Source: Alectoria sarmentosa
Taxonomy: Eukaryota > Ascomycota > Lecanoromycetes > Lecanorales > Parmeliaceae
DNA length: 64,000 nucleotides
NCBI GenBank assembly: GCA_009733775.1
Contig: WOGZ01000190.1
Coordinates: 1-64,000, forward strand
Reading direction: 5' to 3'
Below, one piece after another: positions 54,820 to 64,000 of the stretch. A program made the translations under genes and the position numbers. Within the stretch, counting starts at the first letter, position 1; each line of letters opens with the position of its first letter. A model generated the notes under the pieces. That model saw only the letters and a list, made by a program, of their open reading frames with translations. It had not been told where the DNA came from and did not search any database.

Positions 54820-57800
54820 ATGGCGTCGGAGGCCGAAGAGGCTGACCAGGACGAAAGCATTGATGAAGAGGAGTCAACTCTTGTGAGCAATGGCAAACCA
54901 GAGACCGAGAATGGGGAAGAGGGAGAAGCCTCTGAGGAAGAGGACGAGGACGAAGAACCACGCCTGAAGTACGCATCCTTCACGAAACACCTGAAGCCAG
55001 TATATCGGAATGGAGATGCTACAAGCGCCTTTCTTGTTGCAGGTGACAAGATGGTGAGTCAGCCGTTGCCATTTCTCGGGCTTGAATGAGAGACTGACAG
55101 CGCCCTAGATCATAGGCACACACAACGGGAACATAGTGAGCTCCAACTTGCCGAGGCCTGTATAAGCCGGCTGATTGAATCTGATAGCATGTACTATCTG
55201 TGCCCTCGCTGAAGCCAATCCGGGTCTACCACGCCCACACAGCATCTGTCTCCGGCCTCTCCATATCACCGTTCCCTCCTCCATTGGCAGCTACAAAATT
55301 GGACGCCGTGAACAGGATTGCTTCTGAGCATAGAGGGTCTCCTAGGCCTTCAACGCCGAAGAACAACAATGATTCGCCATCATCGAGGACCCCGCAGCAA
55401 CAACCTGTCCCACTTACACCCTCGAATATGATCTATATCGCGTCTTCTTCCATTGACGGAAATGTGTGTGTTGCATCTTTGACCGATTCCAAAGATGTTC
55501 AATTACGGAACTTTGGCCGCCCAGTACAGACGGTGTCCCTGTCTCCCGATTACAGAGCTGATCGATCATACTTATCCGGCGGCATGGCTGGCAACCTGGT
55601 ATTGACAGTGGGAGGACGGTCGGGAACTAGTTCTACTTCGACGACTACTGGCAGTGCCGCTGCCTCAGCTTCTGGATGGCTTGGCGTAATAGGCCTGGGA
55701 GGCAACACCGGGAGAGATCAGATCCTGCATTCTGGGGAGGGAGCTATAAGCACCATCAAATGGTCGTTGTCCGGAAAATATATTGTATGGGTCAACGAAC
55801 AAGGTATCAAGATCATGCGGTCGAACTTGCATCTCGAGGCTGGTGAAATTGAGTTCGCGTGGAAAAGGATCAGCCATACTGACCACCCGAACCGTCCGGG
55901 CTGGGATGAGATGGCAGGAATTTGGAAAGCGCATGTCGATTGGATAGACGAAGCGGGTCTTGAGTCTGACGACGGATTTTCCACCAGTAATGGCTCTTTG
56001 GAGAAGCTGCGGGACCCGCCAGATCTTGAGCGCCTCAAGGCACCGCAGAAAAGTAGACGCACTGAGAAGCTAATAGTAGGATGGTCCGGCACCATATGGA
56101 TCATTAATGTTCACCCGGGTGGGGCTGGCGTTGGAAAAGAAGTTGGTGAACGCAAGTTAGGACGCGCAGAGGTTGTCACGATGTATGAGTATGACTTGCT
56201 ATAAGACCTCTAAGCCCCTAATTGACGTGCAATAGTTTACGAATCGACTGTATCATATCTGGAATTTCGCTATATACCCCAAATTTGCTTCTTGTACTTG
56301 CATATATCACGCCAGAGGAGGATGGTTCTTCCAATCCAACAGACAGAAAACTGGGACGGCATCGACGCAAGAACGCGCTCCAACCTGAGATGAGGATCAT
56401 CGACATCAAAACCAAAGAGGAAGTCAGCGTGGCTGACACTCTGAATATGAGCCGTTTCGAAAGTCTGTCAGCAACTGATTACCACCTAGGAATTCTTCCT
56501 GCAATGCGCATTTCCAGCAAGGCTACGACGCAAAGAGGTGCACTCGAAGCTATTGGTGGCGGCATCGAAGCCATTGGAGGTGGCATCTGGGATGCAACCA
56601 TGTATCCAGCTCGACTTTTCAGCAGCTCTGTAAGCGTTCGCAGCGGTGGAAGTCCAGGGTCGAGCGTCAAGGCTGCTAGCGATGCAGATACCAAGGCCAG
56701 TCTGGCTTCGGCCCAAGTCAGCGAGATACCCAACCCAGCTACTTTGGCACATGGGATGAAAATCTTCATACATAGTCCTTACGACTGTGTTGTTGCGACA
56801 AAGCCATCACTTTCCGACCATCTCTTATGGCTAGAAAAACATGGTTTGTATGAAGACGCATGGAACCTGCTCGATCGGAATCCAGAAGCAGTCCATGGCC
56901 AGTCGGACAGAGCTTCAGACAGCCCTTCAAGCACACCAACCAACACGCAAGGCAGCCTCATCGACTTCTTTGCGGATGACAGCTCCCAGACTACTCTCTC
57001 AGGCCAGCGCAATCCCAACTCGCAAGCTGAAAAGCAGAAGCGCCACATTGGCGATCAATGGGCACAGCAGCTGATATCGAAAGGAGACTGGAGTAAAGCT
57101 GGACGGATTTGTGGCCAGGTTCTCGACACCTCATCTGGTTGGGAGCATTGGGTGTGGGTTTTTGCCCAAGCCAACAAGTACGAAGAGATCACCCCATACA
57201 TCCCAACTTCTCAGCTTCGGCCTCCGCTACCTTCCATTGTCTACGAACTCATGCTAGGCCACTATGTCCAGATGGATCGATTACGCCTCAGAGAGCTGCT
57301 CGAAATATGGCCTCCAGAATTATTCGATGCTGGGGTCATAATCGAAGCCATCGAAAGCAGGCTCAAAGCAGGCGACATCCGCGTGGACTCTACTGAAGAC
57401 GGTGAAACAGGGCGAGACTGGCGCATCCTTGTGGACGGTCTCGCAAAGCTCTACCTTGCCAACGGCCAACCCGGGAAAGCTTTATCCTCCTACATTCGCC
57501 TCCAAGATGCGGATGCAGCCATGTCCCTCATAGCTGAATACCACCTGGTCTCGGCAGTCTCGGACGATATTTCTGGCTTCATCCTTCTCCGTGTCAGCAA
57601 ATACCAACAAAAATCCGCCCCACTCTCCGAATTATCCACCGCAACACTCGAACCTATCCGCCTCCTCGTCGCTGAAGCCCATCATGGCATCGTGCAACCT
57701 GATACTGTTATCCAACAACTCGAAAAGCGCTACGGCATGCCAAATCCCTACCTCTTCTTCTACTTCCGCGCTCTCTGGACGGGTGATATTGCGCAAGACA

Positions 57801-58904
57801 CCCAAGAGACCGCCACACCCAAAGCAGCAACAGAAGAGCGCCTTCTGGCAATTGAAGGCAAAACGCTCGTCTCCGACCATGCCGACATCGCCGTCCACCT
57901 CTTCGCTGAGTATGATCGGCCACTCTTAATGGAATTTCTTAAATCCTCACAGTCCTACGACCTAGCTCTCGCCTCCAAGTTGTGCGAGGAACGCAAATAC
58001 ATACCCGAACTCGTCTACCTCTTATCCAAAGAAGGGCGTACCGCCAAGGCTTTACGATTGATCATTGATTCCCTCAACGACGTATCCCAAGCGATATCCT
58101 TCGCCAAAGAACAGAACGACGCCTCGCTCTGGGACGACCTCCTCGACTACAGCATGAACAAGCCACGATTCATTCGTGGCCTACTCGAAGAAGTCGGCAC
58201 TAGTATTGATCCACTCAAGCTCGTCAAGCGCATACCTTTAGGCTTGGAAATCGAGGGTCTGAGAGAAGGCTTAGGCAGGATGCTGAGGGAGTACGAGGTA
58301 CAAGAAAGTATTAGTGAAGGTGTGGCCAGAGTTCTACGGGGAGAAGTCAACGCCGCTATGCAGCAGCGAGGAAGAGGTCAAAGGATGGGTGTACGCTTCG
58401 ACGTTGCGAAACATCACGATGACGAGACTTCCAATCACCTCGACGGCAACAAATCAAAGCATCCTCCAAAAAAGATCAGGCCGGGCTATTGTGTAGGCTG
58501 TGGGGAGATATTCAGAGAGCACGGTAAGTCTCTATTCCTCTTCATATCCCTCAACCACAGCTCTTGCGCCCACCTTTCACACCACCGGACTCCCTTCTCA
58601 ACTTGAATCTTTGCAATCATTCAAAGAATAAGCCAGCTAACCTCCCTGCCCTTCCTCAGACAAAGAACCCCTAATAGCCTTCCCGTGTACCCACACCTTC
58701 CATCTCCCCTGCCTGCTCAGATACGAGAAATCCGAGCCCGACGTCCCAGACCTACTATCCACCTTCGACACCGTCGATTCCGACGATGAGGGCGGCTACG
58801 ACAGGAGTATAGGGCCGAAGGTTGATCATGCGGCGTTATTGCGGACGGTGGTCGGGAAAGGGTGTCCGGTGGCGGAACATCATATGGATGACGGAGTGGG
58901 CTGA
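54820..58904 (+). CDS. VPS41: HOPS complex subunit Vps41
   Basis: Model: join(54820..55053,55109..55135,55188..56182,56236..58523,58660..58904), 1262 residues, all phases consistent. An acidic N-terminal stretch (DESIDEEE…EEEDEDEEPRLKY) leads to the β-propeller: FLVAGDKM, a 27-nt microexon IIGTHNGNI, then HVLSVPSLKPIRVYHAHTAS. The propeller carries a long low-complexity insert (residues about 120-160). The middle (DHLLWLEKHGLYEDAWNLLD, then IGDQWAQQLISKGDWSKAG) is the Vps41 helical solenoid/clathrin repeat. The C-terminus has a RING-like zinc domain (GYCVGCGEIF from about 1171, then FPCTHTFHLPCLL). HOPS tethers vesicles and endosomes to the vacuole and works with Rab7/Ypt7. The very C-terminal tail (VAEHHMDDGVG) is short and unremarkable. 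The family, length and order fit Vps41. Confidence 0.95.
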
Positions 58905-59554
58905 GGTTTCTCTTGGCGGGTTCAAGGGTTGGTTGTCAATGATGTGATGCATAGCAAGGGGATTGGGGCATGGTATGGCGCGAAAAAGGAATGCATTGGG
59001 TCTGAGCATAGCAGAGCCAAGCAAAGTCAAGCAAGTATGAGTATCAAATTGGTACATTACCAGGCCGACTGCCAGTAAACTATAGCGATTTAAAGTATCG
59101 AGGCTTCCTTGTATGCATCAACCTGATGATAGCCTGATGAAACCGGCTATCATTGGTCGGGAGACTATAGCAGAGTGTCTCAACAGTCACAGGGCTTGGC
59201 TATATGATACTTTGAGGGCTTACTCCACTACGACTGCGACTTTCTTTGCCCAAATGTCTTGCCGAGTATCACTGAATGCTTGGGACATTTGATGAGAGCA
59301 AGTAGGAATAGTTTTATCGAATCGTGACTATGTGACGTTACATGTTGGAGACCCGCAAGGGGTTTCCATCTTGAACGGCCACGAAACCTGAGTGAAAGAA
59401 TAAAGAAGAGCAACAATTAATAGGATCTATGGCGATGCCGGATTAATCCCCACCAACGATACCGTCCGTGCATGCCATGAACATCATGATCTCGCATCAC
59501 ACACAAAGGAAGCCCTTCAACGTATCCTCGACCTCCGCCTCAACCCAAGCCGAT
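58905..59554. other. intergenic between convergent genes, no gene seen
   Basis: 3' flanks of VPS41 and of the secreted-protein gene. Nothing recognised. Confidence 0.6.
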
Positions 59555-61039
59555 CTAGATCAAGAAGGCAACATTGGCAGCCAAACCAACCAGGAGAGAG
59601 AGAACAAGCCCGGCGGAGACACTGTACTCGGAGGCAGCTCCTGTACTCGTTGTAATAGGAAGCCATGGGCTGGTTAGACCTGACATAGATGGGGATGTAG
59701 TGGTGGTAGTCGACGCGGTAGTTGTCACTGATGAAGTAGATGTGGCCGTTGTGGTGGCTGAGACAGTGGGTGCAGCACCGATGGATCCTGGTGTTGCGAC
59801 GGGTGCAGTAGCAACCATTGAGGACAGTAGGGCAGACGCTTCCGAGAGAGCTGATGAGGCTGCTGATGGGAGTTCAGAAATCGTAGTGCCACTATCCTGA
59901 GCTTGTAGAACGGATGAGAAAGCAGCGGAGATATCAGAAACCCCAACTTCCTGAGGTACTTGCATGGGAAGGATGCTCGGAATATCGGCGACAGTTGTCG
60001 AGATGGATGATTCAGTGCCGGTAGTGCAGTCCTCAGTGATCGAGGCAACAGTCATGTTATCTATCCACCAAATTAGCTGAAGGTCGAGCTCGTCAAATGT
60101 AAGGGTCAACGAGGACAGGGTGGCTGACGATCACGGGCCACGATGCCACCGAACTTGCGAGCGAGACGTGCCTCACGGACAAGATGAGCTGCGTTGTCTG
60201 TCAGACGAGGTCCGCAGTTGGTGGGTGGGATGAGCGTACCTTGAACGTTCTCGCGAGTCTCAAGATTGGCGACACGAGCGGCTTTGCTAGGTACTGTGGA
60301 AACCAACTGTTAGCAAATGGTGTACAATGCGTGGGAGATGATAAGGTCGACAAGATTCTTATGCTTGGAAGATCAATGCAAGATGATGGAACTCGTTGAC
60401 ATCGCTGGGATAGGCAACGTTACCAGGCATCTTTGTCTTGAAATCCGATAAGCAGTGGACATCACATTCGGTACCCGGCATCAGATCCCAGCAGATGGCA
60501 GTGCAGTCACCGTTGGTGGCTGAGATGATCGTTCGTCGATTTAAGGCAGCTTTGGTTGTCGACGTCACGGTGGATGTAGATGTCGATGTGGATATGGCAG
60601 GCATCGATGTGGGGAAACTTGCATCGCAGGAGAAACCACAGTCGTAATCACCCTCCTCCTCGTTAACAGAGCAGGTGTAACTGCAGCCATCGCTGGTGGC
60701 AGAGACCACCGTTTGCTGGTTTGAGGTAGCTTGGGTAGTCAATGTCACGGTGGATGTCACGGTGGATGTAGAGGTGGATGTAGAAGTGGATGTAGAGGTG
60801 GATGTGGCAGGCATCGTTGTGGAGGAACTTGAATAGCAGTCGACCTCACATTCCGTGCCCATGTCAAAACCACCCAAGCTGCTGCTAGGTATCAAGCTAC
60901 ATACGGCAATGCAACCATTACTGGTGACAGTGACCGCTGCTTGCCTTTTTGCGAGGAAAAGTTGACCGGTTGCTTTGGTGGCATTGACGGTGCACACCAG
61001 GCTTACGAGGCCGAAGACGACGGACTTGGTGACAAGCAT
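59555..61039 (-). CDS. secreted Ser/Thr-rich protein with Cys modules, probable GPI anchor
   Basis: Model: complement(join(59555..60060,60111..60188,60240..60293,60424..61039)), 417 residues; all four exons are phase 1. A signal peptide (MLVTKSVVFGLVSLVCTVNA) starts the protein. Three diverged Cys modules follow, of the form T/S-x-NGC-x3-C…C-x3-C: SNGCIAVC…TECEVDCY, SDGCSYTC…YDCGFSCD and NGDCTAIC…TECDVHCL. They are separated by (ST)n linkers and a TVxSAT motif. A basic segment (exons 2-3), a long Ser/Thr/Ala stretch and a final hydrophobic tail (AGLVLSLLVGLAANVAFLI) preceded by small residues suggest a GPI signal. It probably sits on the cell surface; function unknown. The three short introns are supported by perfect phase agreement. 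Longer upstream frame (ATG 61213) is rejected because it hides the signal peptide. Confidence 0.75.
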
Positions 61040-61537
61040 CTTGCCGACGGTGCTGAGGTTGATGAATGCTAAGAAGAATGTATGAACAGTGTGATGAAGC
61101 TTGAGCGATGGTATGAGATGAACTGGTGCTTGAAGAGCAATGTTGTGAGTGAGCAAGATATGGGATGTTGAGGAGGGAAGAAAATGTTGAGCAGGTTGAG
61201 GAAATATAAACAACCAAACCGCGCTAGTGGCAAGGCAGCTTCCCTACTAAGGTACCTTACCAACAAGAAATACGGCAAGCAGGTACGCGCCTCTTCAGTT
61301 CTGGCAATTGCTGCTGGATTGTTGACTAATACCACTCATGCCAAGGCTTCTCTTGTCAGCAACTCAAAAGTCCTCTCTCCCTGCACAACTCTTTCTCTTC
61401 TTTACATCTTCTCCATTCCTCTCATTCTCCACAGTCACTCGTTTACAGCCACTCCTCTTGGTGCTTTGCAATCAACTGTTCGCCTTCTTGAACATCCTTG
61501 GTTACCCATCCGCGTGTGTGTGTCAGTTGCAGCCATC
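61040..61537. promoter_or_regulatory. shared upstream region of two divergent secreted-protein genes
   Basis: 498 bp between divergent start codons. C/T-rich leaders approach both ATGs. No recognised factor site. Confidence 0.5.
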
Positions 61538-64000
61538 ATGCATCTTGCCAAGTCTCTGATCGTCGTGACACTGGCCACTCCATTCGTGGTAGCTGGTCCG
61601 AGAGGTCAGCTAGTTTGGTATCCAATTGACAGAACCGGACTTGCTGACACTTCGCACAGGCAACGGTCTTCGTCGACGTGCAGGAGGTGGTGAGTTCCCT
61701 TTGCCCTCTGCTCCTTTCCATGGCCTCTTCGCTTCTGCACTCCCATACATCAGCTCCACTCAACGAAGTTCTTTGCAGAGCTGCCTAAGCTAGTGCTGTG
61801 TGCAAAGTCTGCTACACCTGATACTAGGACAATGCTCTCCTCCTTCTTGCACTCCAATCTTCCTAACCTCATCTCCGGCCTTGGCTGACCAATATATGCA
61901 AATTCAGATAACAAGGATTCGAACTCCTCCTCTCTACCAACCATAGGCTTGACACCCAGCTCATCGACACCTGCAAATGGTCAGCCATCTTTGATCTCAG
62001 TCGGGACAGCACCACTTGGAACCGGCATCTCTTCAGCACCCGAGACTACCGAAGAAGTTGTGCTTACCGACGTGTATGTTCAATTCGTCTCCCTAGCTCT
62101 CTAGACTCAGCTGACTTGAAGAGCAGTGTCTACACTACCTTGACCACCTGCCCAGTCACAAGCCTTGTCACTTCTGGTAGTACATCGTTCGAGGAGATCA
62201 CGACTACCATCTCAACCGTCACTCGTACTTCAACGTCCACTCTCTGCACCAAATGTGTTGCACCTCCAAGCAAGCCAGCATTGTCTTCAAGCTCACCCGG
62301 GGAAACGGCCGTCTCTTCCTTGCAGTCTTCCATCGTCTATTCTTTGCCACAGCCATCTTTGGCCCTGTTATCGATCTCGACATCCTCACGAGCTGAAACA
62401 CTTGGTACTGGAGGTCTTTCGGCCATACTTTCTACAAACACCATACCAATAATCCCATTGCAGACAGGCATTTCCAGCAGGCCAGAAGTGCCCGGCACGG
62501 CAGCTCCTTCAAGCAGTGTTGTCGGCTTTCCCAGCTTCGTCTCTTTAATTGCCTCGGCTACGGCAGGTGTCTCAAGCACTCTTGAATTTCCAGGATACGG
62601 CATTGTACCATCTCCAATCAATGCTCCCGGCTCACCAAGAGAAGAGATCGTTTCCAACGCAACATCGTCAATTATCCCTGTCTACACTGCGGCGTTGCTT
62701 GGCAATGCATACGGTGGTGGCTTCATCAGTACTCCATCCGTTTATGTGACCAAACTGCCCTACCCCAACGGTCCCTCTTCAGGCATTCCTCCTGGATATG
62801 GCTCAGAGTCTTCCATCACCATTATCGAAAACAATGTCACAGCAGTGTTTACCGGCTTGGAAGCCTCTTCGAACTCAGCACCTGGCCCAGAGAGCACGAC
62901 GGGGATTGAATCTCCTACCTTGGCTACCACTATCACATCAAACGGCAGCGTCTTGATTAGCAACCTCGGTGCCTCGACCTCAGCACCTGGCCCACAGAGC
63001 ACGACCGGGATTGGACTTCCTGCCTTTACTGCCACCATCGCATCAAATGTCAGCATCTTGTTTGGCAGCCTTGGTGCCTCGATCATCTCTGCTACAATTT
63101 CCGAGAGCGAAGGCTCCACTCCAACGTTCGTTTCGCTATCCCCTTTTGGTGGAGAAGTGGGCCAAGAGTCTGGTTCCATTGCTGTTCCCAATGTGGTATC
63201 TATCGAAGTCCCGAGCAGTCTCGGCGTTGGTATGGAAGCCAGTGTAGCCTCGTCTGCTACAGCGACTGCTCAGGCCGGCAACTCTGGATCTGGTAGTGCC
63301 AACGTCGTCACGGCTCTTATCGCAGCTACGTCCCCTGCTGGAGCTTTGAGTGCTGAGGTCAACCAAGTGAGTAACGCAGTGCTGTCTTCGTTGGCGGCTG
63401 CTGGCCTCCCAACTTCATCAGTCAATGTGCAAGTGGCGGTTGTCGGCTCTTCCACCACATTGATCGTCGGCATGTCAGGCGCCGCAGCAGTGTCCAGCTT
63501 CCCCATATCAACGCTTATCGGAGGTGTCGTTAACCTGTCTTCCGTGGCCACTGTATCTCCACTTGATGTCGGATCTCCTACGTCAACCTTAACCGAAGGT
63601 ACCGCTAAGCTGTCTCCCGTGGCCACTGTACTTGGTGTAGGACCGTCCAGCTTCCCTATCTCAACGCCTATCGAAGGTGCCGCCATCCTGTCTCCTGTGG
63701 TCACTGTATCTCCACTTGGTGTCGGATCTCCTACCTCAACGCTTATCGGAGGTGTCGCTATCCTGTCTCCTGTAGTCACTGTACCTTCACTCAGTGCAGG
63801 ATCTCCCATCTCAGCGCCTATCAGAGGTGCCGCTATCCTGTCTGCCGTGACTACGTTACCTTTGCTTGGTGCAGGATCGTCCAGTTTCCCTACCTCAGTG
63901 CTTATCGGAGGTGCCGCGGTCGTATCTACTGTGGCCACCGCATCTCCACCTGGTGCAGGGTTGTCCAGCTTTCAAGCCATCACTGAAGCAGAGATCGCCG
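61538..64000 (+). CDS. large secreted Ser/Thr-rich repeat protein, 3' end outside window
   Basis: Model: join(61538..61604,61660..61689,61908..62073,62127..>64000); the frame is open to the window end (at least 711 residues). A signal peptide (MHLAKSLIVVTLATPFVVAG) precedes GNGLRRRAGG (a possible dibasic processing site). The next block, VVYTTLTTCPVTS…TSTLCTKC, has the VxTTxTxCP theme seen in many fungal GPI-type wall proteins. The rest is Ser/Thr/Gly/Pro-rich. From about 63490 a tandem repeat of about 25-27 residues appears (SSFPIST-IEGAAILSPVVT-like). Probably a cell-wall or adhesin-like surface protein; role not shown. The 218-nt third intron (GTGAGT…AAATTCAG) is longer than its neighbours. 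Confidence 0.7.
63490..63990 (+). repeat. in-frame tandem repeat, about 75-81 bp unit, six copies
   Basis: Blocks such as tcaacgc(c/t)tatcg(g/a)aggtg(t/c)cgctatcctgtctcc(t/c)gt-gtcactgta recur to the window edge. Variable copies alternate with and without the gtccagcttcc segment. The repeat is coding in the surface-protein frame and also leaves a long open antisense frame (63270-63938). Confidence 0.85.

Noticed and set aside
63270..63938. 222-codon minus-strand open frame
   Set aside because: It is antisense to the coding tandem repeat of the secreted protein. The openness follows from the repeat composition, and no start context or domain supports it.
1..64000. CRISPR arrays, operons, ribosome binding sites, riboswitches
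   Set aside because: The sequence is eukaryotic (spliceosomal introns throughout). The tandem repeats seen are diverged minisatellites without spacer structure.

Overview
The window is nuclear DNA of a filamentous ascomycete (Pezizomycotina). The evidence is short GT-AG introns (about 50-150 nt) with CTRAY-type branch sites in almost every gene, a HET-domain gene, a NACHT STAND NTPase, a fungal rhodopsin-like membrane protein, and Ser/Thr-rich GPI-type wall proteins. No closer taxonomic call can be supported without searches. All multi-exon models were built by hand from splice signals. Unless noted, each has a coding length divisible by three, with exon phases that agree.

Layout. 0-5.5 kb: an (AG)n run, a HET gene (-), a small mitochondrial LEA-like gene (-) and a 21-bp heptad minisatellite. 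5.5-20.4 kb: an accessory block without a convincing intact gene. It is filled mainly with minus-strand coding fragments in broken frames, including bits that look like a CTK1-type kinase, a PP2A catalytic subunit and an F-box protein, plus diverged internal duplications. It is punctuated about every 0.2-2 kb by a short T/A tract close to TATATTTTTA, at least once exactly where a gene fragment is cut. 20.4-21.2 kb: a candidate minus-strand gene made of tandemly duplicated exon-intron modules. 21.2-28.8 kb: gene-poor, with decayed short repeats.

28.8-44.2 kb: HAD dehalogenase (-), rhodopsin-like membrane protein (-), small coiled-coil protein (+) with a poly-C intron, DUF1772 family gene (-) with two homopolymer frame breaks, mitochondrial translation initiation factor 2 (+), a minisatellite of about 750 bp, and a zinc-knuckle/lysine-rich nuclear-type protein (-). 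44.2-53 kb: an HNH-nuclease gene broken by an in-frame TGA (-) and a large NACHT NTPase gene (+), in otherwise empty DNA. 53-64 kb: a dense core segment with an RMD1/RMND1-like mitochondrial protein (-) and the HOPS subunit VPS41 (+) diverging from a 205-bp promoter. Two secreted Ser/Thr-rich proteins follow, diverging from a 0.5-kb promoter; the second runs off the window.

The core genes cover mitochondrial translation (mtIF2, RMND1-like), vacuolar fusion (VPS41) and the cell surface. The HET and NACHT genes belong to families used in fungal non-self recognition and flank or sit in the decayed accessory DNA, as is common for such loci. The least explained features are the AT-tract-punctuated patchwork (5.9-20 kb) and the exon-module array (20.4-21.2 kb).
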